A DNA stretch of 5,116 bases. Source: Bacillota bacterium. GTDB taxonomy: Bacteria; Bacillota; Dethiobacteria; DTU022. The translations under genes and the position numbers were made by a program. The notes beneath the pieces are model-generated. The model was not told the origin of the DNA. It did no database searches and was given only the letters and a program-made list of their open reading frames with translations. Positions 1 to 4,997 of the stretch are shown one piece after another; the stretch's first letter is position 1, and every line of letters starts with the position of its first letter. Location: assembly GCA_012510305.1 (NCBI GenBank), contig JAAZIE010000394.1, positions 1-5,116 of the forward strand, in the 5' to 3' direction.

Positions 1-1
1 C

Positions 2-79
2 TCCAAGACCGGCGAGTACAAGGTTTGCGCGGTGAAGATTGAAAAAAACACCGGCGAAAAGCTCTCGGCGGCAAACTAA
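2..79 (+). CDS. C-terminal fragment of an unidentified protein
   Basis: An open frame enters from the left edge and gives the last 25 residues, beginning SKTGEYKVCAVKIEK and ending EKLSAAN, before a TAA stop. The composition is lysine-rich and hydrophilic with one cysteine, consistent with the last beta strands of a soluble or exported domain. No family can be named from so short a piece. A strong hairpin starts 8 bp after the stop, which supports a real gene end here. The start lies outside the window. Confidence 0.6.
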   Translation, partial: SKTGEYKVCAVKIEKNTGEKLSAAN

Positions 80-87
80 AGAAAAAC

Positions 88-113
88 GGGGGCTGCCCCA
101 AAAGGCAGCCCCC
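88..113. terminator. Strong hairpin terminator, probably bidirectional
   Basis: A perfect 10-bp stem, GGGGGCTGCC (88-97) and GGCAGCCCCC (104-113), closes a 6-nt loop CCAAAA. It lies 8 bp past the stop of the plus-strand gene ending at 79. The plus-strand tail (TACTTATAAAAC) is only moderately T-rich. Read on the minus strand the hairpin is followed by GTTTTTCTTT, a good U-tract. It can therefore end the plus-strand gene and also act as a back-stop for minus-strand transcripts from the right. Confidence 0.75.
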
Positions 114-146
114 TACTTATAAAACCACCCCGGGTACCGTTAAACA

Positions 147-172
147 TGTAGGGGCGACCCATAGGTCGCCCG
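147..172. repeat. Short palindromic REP-like element
   Basis: The stretch begins TGTAGGGGCGACC and contains an 8-bp perfect stem, GGGCGACC (152-159) and GGTCGCCC (164-171), around a CATA loop. There is no T-tract on either side, so it does not look like a terminator. Short elements of the form TGTAGGGGCGACC...GGTCGCCCG are, from general knowledge, often dispersed in many copies in bacterial genomes, including some Clostridia. Only one copy is present here, so calling it a repeat rests on that recollection rather than on this window. Confidence 0.5.
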
Positions 173-198
173 AACCAGGTGCCGCAGAGCAATCAGAT

Positions 199-241
199 TC
201 CCCCAAAACAAAATGAAACCCGCGGGTTAGCCGCGGGCTTC
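199..241 (-). terminator. Terminator of the cysteine-rich small gene
   Basis: A 7-bp GC stem, CCCGCGG (219-225) and CCGCGGG (231-237), with a 5-nt loop is extended after one mismatch by GAA (215-217) and TTC (239-241). On the minus strand it is followed by a T-rich run (TTTCATTTTGTTTT), the expected form for the gene that ends at 277. On the plus strand the tail CTTCTTTCG is weaker, so any activity in that direction would be secondary. Confidence 0.7.
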
Positions 242-276
242 TTTCGTCTATCCACCGCGCCTCGTGCAGGTGCCGC

Positions 277-474
277 TTACCCCTGTGCCTCCGGGTTATC
301 CCCGTAAACCTTCTCAAAATAGCAGGGATGACAGCTGTGCTTGCAAGGATACCTCACCCCGGTGCAAGACTCCAGCCGGGTGTTTTCCCGTTGCTGAATC
401 AAATCACATTTCGGGCAAGCCCGGTGACGATTACTGTAGGTCGCGCCGCAGACCGGACATTTTTTAGAAGCCAT
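277..474 (-). CDS. Small cysteine-rich zinc-ribbon protein, unknown function
   Basis: This 65-residue protein carries two cysteine clusters. The first is a zinc-ribbon pattern, CPVC (6-9) and CPKC (20-23), separated by ten residues. The second is C37, C44, H46, C48, H49 and C51 in RYPCKHSCHPCYFEKVYG. Eight cysteines in 65 residues make one or two bound zinc ions likely. There is no signal peptide or membrane segment, so it is probably cytosolic, perhaps binding nucleic acid or protein as many small zinc ribbons do (inference only). The start at 474 is chosen because AGAAGGTG (483-490) lies 8 nt upstream. The frame stays open to an ATG at 567, adding 31 residues starting MKILLLLFGG. That upstream ATG has no good ribosome site, but the added stretch ends in coding-like sequence (LYPEAGLTVTVKEG), so the longer form remains possible. 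It has its own terminator downstream and is not obviously in an operon. Confidence 0.65.
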   Translation of the reverse strand: MASKKCPVCGATYSNRHRACPKCDLIQQRENTRLESCTGVRYPCKHSCHPCYFEKVYGDNPEAQG

Positions 475-559
475 CTTTACTGCACCTTCTTTCACTGTAA
501 CGGTTAAGCCTGCTTCCGGGTACAGTCTAACTTGATTGCCGCCAAAAAGCAACAATAAT

Positions 560-586
560 ATTTTCATCTTTCATATTAATGAAAAT
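560..586. repeat. AT-rich inverted repeat upstream of the zinc-ribbon gene
   Basis: ATTTTCAT (560-567) and ATGAAAAT (579-586) are 8-bp inverted arms. Nested inside is a second, mutually exclusive palindrome, TTTCAT (569-574) and ATGAAA (579-584), around ATTA. It lies between the dehydrogenase terminator and the zinc-ribbon gene, on the promoter side of that gene, and overlaps the alternative ATG at 567. It could be an operator or a leader hairpin. No clear -35/-10 pair was found beside it. Confidence 0.35.
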
Positions 587-611
587 CGTAACAATACCGT
601 CCACCTGCAAC

Positions 612-658
612 ATAAAAATCCCCCGGTGCAAAACCAAAGGCGGCAGCTGCACCGGGGG
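612..658 (-). terminator. Rho-independent terminator of the hydroxyacyl-CoA dehydrogenase gene
   Basis: A perfect 11-bp stem, CCCCCGGTGCA (620-630) and TGCACCGGGGG (648-658), encloses a 17-nt loop. On the minus strand the hairpin is followed by ATTTTTATG, a U-rich tail. It starts 26 bp past the stop of the dehydrogenase gene at 685, and nothing else nearby would need it. The inner AGCTGC part of the loop is itself self-complementary. Confidence 0.85.
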
Positions 659-684
659 AGCAAATCAGGCCAAACTGTATTCGA

Positions 685-1836
685 TCAGGCTTCCGCCGCT
701 TTTTCTTTTAGCGTTTTGGTGGCCTTGAAAATGTCGACGGGAAATTTCTTATGCACCTCTTCCAGCTTCTCCAACAGGGTTTGATAACCGATCCCTTCGG
801 CCAGCGCAAAGGGCCCGATGGGCGCTCCGCCGCCGTTGGCCATGGCCAGGTCGATCTGATCGGGGGTCTCGGCGACGCCCTCTTCCAGAAGCTTGGTGGC
901 CTCGTTAACCTGCAGGGCGATCAAATGATTGGGATCATATTCAGAGGTAGCCTTGGACAGGTCAATTTGCGGCCTTCCGCCGGACCAGTCATAGAACCCT
1001 TGGCCCGTCTTCTTGCCCAGGTTGCCGGCTTCAAGATAGCTTTTCAAGGCGGCGGAGGGCTGGTAATCCTTGGAGACAACCTCGGCAAAGTAGTCCAGTC
1101 CGTGCACGGCGATATCGATACCCACATAATCCATCAGCTCAAAGGGTGCCATCGGCATGATCGGCTTGAAAGCTGCATCGAACTCTTCGGGGGTAGGGCT
1201 GCCTTCCTCCAGAATTCTGGAGAGAAGGGCCAGCGTGGGCTCGTTAACGCGGTTGTAGATAAAGCCGGGTGAATCCTTCTGCACGGTTACCGGCACCTTG
1301 CCGATCTTTTCGGCCAGATCGTAGCCCACCTGGACAGATTCATCGCTGCTCTCGTCCCCTTTGATGACCTCGACCAGCTTCATCAAGACAGCAGGGTTAA
1401 AGAAATGGTAGCCGATGACCCGGTCCGCTCTTTTGGTGGCGGAGGCGATATCCGTAACGCTGATGTTGGATGTATTGGTGGCGAGAACCGCATGGTCAGG
1501 TGCAAACTTGTCCAGATCGGCGAAGACGGTTTGTTTCAACTTCAGGTTCTCCGGAATCGCTTCGATCACAAAATCGGCATCTTTGACCGCCTCCTCAAGG
1601 TCTACCGCGGTGCTGAGGCGTGACAGCGCATCACTGTAGGCCTCTTCGGTCATCCTCCCCCGGTCCTTGAACCTGCCAAAACTGTTTTTGATACCGGCTA
1701 CTCCCTTGTCCACATACTCCTGCTCAATGTCCCTCATCACAACGTTGAACCCGCCCATGAGAAAGGCGGCTGTGATTCCGTGCCCCATATCGCCTGCACC
1801 GATCACAGCAATTTTTTTAACATCTTCCGCTTTCAT
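685..1836 (-). CDS. 3-hydroxyacyl-CoA dehydrogenase (NAD+), duplicated C-terminal domain
   Basis: This 383-residue soluble enzyme should oxidise (S)-3-hydroxyacyl-CoA to 3-oxoacyl-CoA with NAD+, or run the reverse reaction. It belongs to beta-oxidation or butyrate-type metabolism. Residues 8-36 form the Rossmann dinucleotide site, GAGDMG at 13-18 with D36 at the end of strand 2, which favours NAD over NADP. IEAIPENLKLK (91-101), NTSNIS (121-126) and HFFNP (144-148) are family signatures. H144 and E156 match the catalytic His-Glu pair, and S123 and N195 the usual substrate contacts. The first C-terminal domain runs about 190-285 and ends GKKTGQGFYDW. A second, shorter copy follows (about 303-365, containing GGGAPIGPFALAEGIG), so the protein is about 100 residues longer than the roughly 280-residue butyryl-type enzymes. 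The ATG at 1836 has AAAGGAG six nt upstream. The gene is monocistronic, with a consensus promoter and its own terminator. There are no thiolase or hydratase neighbours, so the chain length it acts on cannot be told. Confidence 0.93.
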   Translation of the reverse strand: MKAEDVKKIAVIGAGDMGHGITAAFLMGGFNVVMRDIEQEYVDKGVAGIKNSFGRFKDRGRMTEEAYSDALSRLSTAVDLEEAVKDADFVIEAIPENLKLKQTVFADLDKFAPDHAVLATNTSNISVTDIASATKRADRVIGYHFFNPAVLMKLVEVIKGDESSDESVQVGYDLAEKIGKVPVTVQKDSPGFIYNRVNEPTLALLSRILEEGSPTPEEFDAAFKPIMPMAPFELMDYVGIDIAVHGLDYFAEVVSKDYQPSAALKSYLEAGNLGKKTGQGFYDWSGGRPQIDLSKATSEYDPNHLIALQVNEATKLLEEGVAETPDQIDLAMANGGGAPIGPFALAEGIGYQTLLEKLEEVHKKFPVDIFKATKTLKEKAAEA

Positions 1837-1857
1837 CTTTTTCTCCTTTCTATAAAA

Positions 1858-1870
1858 TGTGGAGGGCAGG
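1858..1870 (-). promoter_or_regulatory. Leader motif shared with the transporter operon
   Basis: On the minus strand this reads CCTGCCCTCCACA, 21 nt before the dehydrogenase start codon. The same 13-mer with one change (CCTGCCCTCTACA, 4971-4983) sits 18 nt before the preferred start of the DUF819 gene. In both leaders it is followed by AGAAAGGA, which is the ribosome site. Here it has no complementary arm, so it is not a hairpin. A common regulator site, a degenerate palindromic repeat or coincidence are all possible. Confidence 0.35.
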
Positions 1871-1882
1871 GCTTGAATAACC

Positions 1883-1923
1883 GAATGCGCGCCCCCCCCG
1901 CTGGAAAAACGAAGATCGCATTC
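1883..1923. repeat. Inverted repeat at the transcription start of the dehydrogenase gene
   Basis: GAATGCG (1883-1889) and CGCATTC (1917-1923) are perfect 7-bp inverted arms 27 bp apart. The right arm begins 4 bp past the -10 box and covers the expected start point (about 1919-1920). The left arm lies in the leader. A run of eight C (1892-1899 on the plus strand, G in the transcript) sits between them. It could be a paired operator or a leader stem at the 5' end of the mRNA. Confidence 0.4.
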
Positions 1924-1926
1924 AGA

Positions 1927-1956
1927 ATTATATCAATATTCCTGCTCGAATGTCAA
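1927..1956 (-). promoter_or_regulatory. Consensus sigma-A promoter of the dehydrogenase gene
   Basis: Read on the minus strand, TTGACA (1956-1951) and TATAAT (1932-1927) are both perfect consensus hexamers separated by 18 bp. Transcription would start near 1919-1920, giving a leader of about 83 nt before the ATG at 1836. The strength of the match suggests high basal expression of the dehydrogenase. Confidence 0.88.
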
Positions 1957-2017
1957 TAGAGCCGGTCTTTAAATACAAGTAGACTATTCTTGTGTCTTCT
2001 TTATTGTTGTAGCAAAA

Positions 2018-2051
2018 ATATGCGAAATACCTGAAATAACATATGCAAAAT
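2018..2051. repeat. Direct repeats just upstream of the TM2 gene promoter
   Basis: ATATGCGAAAT (2018-2028) and ATATGCAAAAT (2041-2051) match at 10 of 11 positions and start 23 bp apart, roughly two helical turns. The second copy touches the proposed -35 box at 2051. The position and phasing would suit binding of an activator or repressor, but the region is AT-rich and chance similarity is possible. Confidence 0.35.
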
Positions 2052-2079
2052 AGACAATCTTTATCCAACATGGTAATAT
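2051..2079 (+). promoter_or_regulatory. Probable promoter of the TM2-domain gene
   Basis: TAGACA (2051-2056, 5 of 6 to the -35 consensus) and TAATAT (2074-2079, 4 of 6 to the -10 consensus) are separated by 17 bp. The expected start is near 2086, leaving about 25 nt of leader that includes the ribosome site AAGGGAG (2096-2102). The surrounding AT-rich sequence offers other weak -10 choices. Confidence 0.5.
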
Positions 2080-2111
2080 AAGTTATATTTAAAAGAAGGG
2101 AGTTTTTAAAG

Positions 2112-2351
2112 ATGACCGAAGTACCGGTAGGTGTGGCTGCAGTGGAGGAATCCCCAAAGAGCAAAATGGTGGCTTTGCTGCTCTGCTTCTTCCTGGGGTA
2201 CCTTGGTATCCACCGCTTTTATGTAGGGAAGATCGGCACGGGAATCCTCTGGCTGATCACCCTCGGTTTTCTGGGAATTGGCGAACTTGTCGATCTTATC
2301 ATGATTATTGTCGGCTCCTTTACAGACAGTGAGGGCAGGGTTCTGAAGTAG
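2112..2351 (+). CDS. TM2-domain small membrane protein
   Basis: This 79-residue protein matches the TM2 domain family (Pfam PF05154). A short soluble N-terminus (1-17) leads to helix 1 (about 19-33), then the signature loop GIHRFYVGK (32-40), then a second hydrophobic stretch (about 43-68) containing the conserved-type aspartate D61, and a charged tail. The family role in bacteria is unknown, and the expected location is the cytoplasmic membrane with a tight two-helix hairpin. The ATG is supported by AAGGGAG nine nt upstream. The gene is divergent from the dehydrogenase and convergent with the PLP enzyme, has its own promoter and stands alone, so neighbours do not define its job. The length is complete for a minimal TM2 protein. 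Confidence 0.9.
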   Translation: MTEVPVGVAAVEESPKSKMVALLLCFFLGYLGIHRFYVGKIGTGILWLITLGFLGIGELVDLIMIIVGSFTDSEGRVLK

Positions 2352-2355
2352 TGGT

Positions 2356-2382
2356 AAAAAAAAGAGGCTGCTTGCGGCAGCC
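2356..2382 (-). terminator. Poly-U terminator of the transporter / PLP-lyase operon
   Basis: On the minus strand, GGCTGC (2382-2377) and GCAGCC (2371-2366) form a 6-bp stem with a 5-nt loop, followed by TC and then eight T (2363-2356). This is a textbook rho-independent terminator 38 bp past the stop of the PLP-enzyme gene at 2421. It begins 5 bp beyond the convergent TM2 gene. Read the other way the stem lacks a T-tract and would be a poor terminator for the TM2 gene. Confidence 0.88.
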
Positions 2383-2420
2383 CCGATAATTCATCGCTTC
2401 GCGGAACTCTTTTTGAAAGG

Positions 2421-3764
2421 CTAGTACGGCATCTTCATCTCGGGCCCGTAGATCTGCTCCATCATCTTGAGGACCTCTTTTTTAACGACGCCCTTCAGCG
2501 GCACCTTGGCAATCATCCCGTAAAGGGCGGCGTTCCCCTTTTTGGCCAGGGAGGGGTCCGCGATGACGCGCTCTACCGACCGCTTCAGATCGGCGATAAA
2601 TTCTTCGACGATGCGCTCATGCAGCGGTGTAACCATGGCATGCAGCGCTTCCGGGTGCTGCAGGCGGTCCACCTGCCAGCCGCGTTCCTCCATCTGGTCC
2701 CCGATGGCGAAGATATTCGCCTTTTTGGCGGTGGACCGGTACGCGAAGACGCTCATCTCGGGATCGCTGAGCACCTCCAGCTCGGGGATGGAGCGGATCC
2801 CTTCCTGCAGCGCCTCCGTGGTCTCCATCACTTTGCGGGCCAGCTCCAGGTAGCCCTCCATGCCGATCGCTTTTAGCGAAGCCCAGGCTGCGGCGATGGC
2901 CCCGCCGGGCCGGGTTCCGAGCAGGGCCGGCGAGATAAATACACCGCCGGGCCAGCTTTCGTGGACAAAAAACTGGTGTTTCAGGTAATCCATCTTCCGG
3001 TAGAGGAGCACCGAGGCTCCCTTGGCGCTGTAACCGTATTTGTGGATATCCGCCGAGATGGAGGTGACACCGGGAACCCTGAAATCGAAGGCCGGAATCT
3101 CATAACCGAGCTGTTCCACGAAGGGCAGCAGGAAACCGCCGAGGCAGCTGTCCACGTGGAAGGGCAAGTTATGTTCCTGCGCCACTTGACCCAGTTCGGC
3201 AATGGGATCGATGACCCCGTGCGGGTAGGAGGGCGCCGAACCGACGATGAGGACCGTGTTTCGGTTGATCAGTTTCTTCACCGCTTCCACGTCGACCCGC
3301 AGGTCTTTCCTTAAAGGAGCGTGGACCATCTTTACCCCGAAGTAGCGGGCCGCCTTCTCCCAGGCCACGTGAATGGACCGGGGGGCGATCATCTCCGGTT
3401 TTTTGGAGCGGAACAGCCCTTTGCTTGCCGCGCGGTCTCGGTAGGTCATCACCGGCAGCAGGCAGCTCTCCGTTCCACCCGAGGTCATCACCCCGACGAC
3501 GTTATCGTCGCCGCCGAGCAGCCCGGCGCTCATCCGGACCACTTCGTGCTCGAAGCGCTTCAGGCTCTTGAAGGCCATGGGGTTGAGCGCATTTTCAGAG
3601 ATAAAAGTGCTGTACGCCTCCACCAGGAACCGGGTATGTTCGTCGCCCAGGTAGTAAACCAGGCTCCATGTTTTTGAATCCCTGTAGTTAACGTCACCCT
3701 CCTTGAACTCGCGGAGCATCTCCAAAACTTGCTCCCGGGCCAGCCCTTTCTCAGGTATTTCCAT
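2421..3764 (-). CDS. PLP-dependent lyase/decarboxylase, sphingosine-1-phosphate lyase group
   Basis: This 447-residue cytosolic fold-type I PLP enzyme resembles the bacterial sphingosine-1-phosphate lyase / group II decarboxylase family. Visible motifs are TSGGTES (94-100, cofactor phosphate), IHVAWEKAA (131-139, H132 stacking on the PLP ring), GSAPSYPHGVIDPI (175-188), HVDSCLGGF (203-211, D205 to the pyridine nitrogen) and DIHKYGYSAKG (239-249, K242 the Schiff-base lysine). Spacing of H132, Y180, C207, K242 and K248 agrees with what I recall of the Symbiobacterium lyase. The region that usually reads NPLHxDxFP is NALNPMAFK (58-66), so the phosphate-contacting His is Asn61, which casts doubt on a long-chain-base phosphate substrate. 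There is no N-terminal membrane anchor, unlike the eukaryotic enzyme. Alternative activities are amino-acid decarboxylation or cleavage of another phosphorylated amino alcohol. The ATG at 3764 has a strong GGAGGTGG 7 nt upstream. It is the second gene of the operon, 30 bp after the DUF819 gene. Confidence 0.88.
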   Translation of the reverse strand: MEIPEKGLAREQVLEMLREFKEGDVNYRDSKTWSLVYYLGDEHTRFLVEAYSTFISENALNPMAFKSLKRFEHEVVRMSAGLLGGDDNVVGVMTSGGTESCLLPVMTYRDRAASKGLFRSKKPEMIAPRSIHVAWEKAARYFGVKMVHAPLRKDLRVDVEAVKKLINRNTVLIVGSAPSYPHGVIDPIAELGQVAQEHNLPFHVDSCLGGFLLPFVEQLGYEIPAFDFRVPGVTSISADIHKYGYSAKGASVLLYRKMDYLKHQFFVHESWPGGVFISPALLGTRPGGAIAAAWASLKAIGMEGYLELARKVMETTEALQEGIRSIPELEVLSDPEMSVFAYRSTAKKANIFAIGDQMEERGWQVDRLQHPEALHAMVTPLHERIVEEFIADLKRSVERVIADPSLAKKGNAALYGMIAKVPLKGVVKKEVLKMMEQIYGPEMKMPY

Positions 3765-3794
3765 TAGCGAGCCACCTCCGTTGACTGTGTTTTA

Positions 3795-4952
3795 TTAGAA
3801 AAATGCCTTTAAAGCGTACGATATGGAGATTCCCAGGTAGTTGCCGATAGCGTAACCGATAATCCCCGTATAGAGGCCCGACAGGATGATCTCCCTGTTC
3901 TTCAGGGCGTTGGCTACCACGGGGACGAATGGCGGCGAGCAGATCGCCGAAGTAGAGGTGATGATCATGGTGTCGGTGTCGATGTTGAAGATCCGGCAGA
4001 GCAGCGCATGAAGCAGCAGCGAGCCGAAGATGCAGAAAGTAACGAAGCCCAGGATGGGCCAGTTTACATGGGTAAAAAGCTCTTTCAAATTGGCCATGGA
4101 GCCGACGACAAGGCAGAAGACGTAGATCAGGTACATCCCGGCCTGGAAAGTCTTCGGAATCCGCCTCACTGCAGGGATAAAGGAGCAGGCGATCCCCAGG
4201 GTGGTAATGGCCAGGATGGTAATGGCATCACCGTGTTCTTTCGGGAACAGCTCGGCCAGGCCCAGCGAGGCGCCGAGAACCGCCACGGCTATTCCCAGGG
4301 CCCCGAGCAGGGGAAGGAAATTTTTGCGGCTGAAGATACCCTCGTATGAATCGATGGCTTCGGTCTCGGCGCCGCCGTCCGTGCTTGAAGGGTCCAGCTT
4401 GCTTTCAAATTTGGGCAGAAAATAATTGAACAGCCTCTGGGCCACCGAGCAGAAGAAAAGGATATAGAGGAGCGAGATCACGGTATCATAAGTGTGCATG
4501 GTGATATAGACCTGGGAATCCACATGCAGCGCCGTCTTGATCGCGGCCAGGTTGGGGGTGCCCCCGGTGTAGAGACCCACGGCCATCCCGCCCAGCTGCC
4601 AGGCGTGGGGGCTCTGCTCGCGGATGATCATGTACCCGGCGAAAGCCACGGTGACGATGGCGATCGTCGCCAGGAGCATGCTCAAGGTGGCCTTGCCCGC
4701 CAGGCGCGACCAAGCCTTCACATCCATGGAAAAGAGCAGCAGCGGCAGCGCCAGGGCCACGGAGCCCGAGCTGAGCAGGTCCTGCAACCCGGCCACCGCT
4801 TCGGGAAAGGTAAAGAAGTTACCGGCGAGCATGCCCGCCAGGTAGCAGAGGATCACCGCCCCGATGGTATTGACTGCAGGAAAGCGGTAGCACAGGTAGA
4901 GCACCAGGGCGGGGAAAAGGAGATAAAATATGATTAATGCAGCCATGGTCAT
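3795..4952 (-). CDS. DUF819 family polytopic membrane protein, putative transporter
   Basis: This 385-residue protein has 10-12 hydrophobic segments. Numbered from the preferred start, they lie at about 4-22, 27-45, 63-78, 88-110, 117-138, 154-175, 211-233, 242-261, 269-288, 296-318, 327-349 and 355-379. A charged loop (about 180-210) separates two halves. GGTPNLAAIKTAL and IDTDTMIITSTSAICSPPFVPVVA, ahead of GIIGYAIGNYLG, occupy equivalent places in the halves and identify the DUF819 family (Pfam PF05684, Bacillus YjcL type). The glycine/proline-rich motifs look like discontinuous helices of a transporter core; the substrate is unknown. The frame also offers GTG at 4961, but the ribosome site AAAGGAA (4962-4968 region) touches that GTG, whereas the ATG at 4952 is 8-9 nt away, so ATG is preferred. 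It is the first gene of a two-gene operon with the PLP enzyme, which suggests that it moves that enzyme's substrate or product. Confidence 0.87.
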   Translation of the reverse strand: MTMAALIIFYLLFPALVLYLCYRFPAVNTIGAVILCYLAGMLAGNFFTFPEAVAGLQDLLSSGSVALALPLLLFSMDVKAWSRLAGKATLSMLLATIAIVTVAFAGYMIIREQSPHAWQLGGMAVGLYTGGTPNLAAIKTALHVDSQVYITMHTYDTVISLLYILFFCSVAQRLFNYFLPKFESKLDPSSTDGGAETEAIDSYEGIFSRKNFLPLLGALGIAVAVLGASLGLAELFPKEHGDAITILAITTLGIACSFIPAVRRIPKTFQAGMYLIYVFCLVVGSMANLKELFTHVNWPILGFVTFCIFGSLLLHALLCRIFNIDTDTMIITSTSAICSPPFVPVVANALKNREIILSGLYTGIIGYAIGNYLGISISYALKAFF

Positions 4953-4970
4953 ATCAGTCACTTCCTTTCT

Positions 4971-4997
4971 TGTAGAGGGCAGGCGCTGCCCTCTACA
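4971..4997 (-). promoter_or_regulatory. Perfect 12-bp leader hairpin abutting the DUF819 ribosome site
   Basis: TGTAGAGGGCAG (4971-4982) and CTGCCCTCTACA (4986-4997) are perfect arms with a 3-nt GCG gap. On the minus strand the AGAAAGGAAG ribosome site follows directly, so a folded leader would carry the hairpin immediately 5' of it. Neither side has a T-tract, so it is not a simple terminator. It may stabilise the mRNA, act as an operator in DNA or be a dispersed palindromic repeat. Its left arm is shared with 1858-1870. Confidence 0.6.

Noticed and set aside
88..172. CRISPR or tandem repeat array in the hairpin-rich left region
   Set aside because: The hairpins differ from one another in sequence and spacing, and no unit is repeated.
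117..317. 66-residue minus-strand open frame
   Set aside because: It runs through a terminator hairpin and a palindromic element and has an Arg-rich composition. The zinc-ribbon gene with its ribosome site overlaps it.
536..784. 82-residue plus-strand open frame
   Set aside because: It crosses the dehydrogenase terminator and the end of the dehydrogenase gene. The N- and S-rich translation has no recognisable feature.
751..1623. Plus-strand open frames opposite the dehydrogenase gene
   Set aside because: They are antisense to a gene with complete family motifs, lack ribosome sites and give low-complexity G/L/V/Q-rich translations typical of antisense frames in GC-rich codons.
1928..2164. 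78-residue minus-strand open frame in the divergent intergenic region
   Set aside because: It overlaps the start of the TM2 gene and the consensus promoter of the dehydrogenase, and its composition reflects AT-rich non-coding DNA.
2542..3677. Several plus-strand and one minus-strand open frames over the PLP-lyase gene
   Set aside because: The PLP-enzyme frame carries all the catalytic motifs. The others have no family features and no ribosome sites.
4008..4937. Open frames of up to 147 codons overlapping the DUF819 gene
   Set aside because: They are hydrophilic H/R/G/Q-rich shadows of a membrane protein gene, with no ribosome site or motif.
4953..4961. GTG start for the DUF819 gene at 4961
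   Set aside because: The ribosome site AAAGGAA directly touches this GTG, leaving no spacer. The ATG at 4952 has normal spacing.
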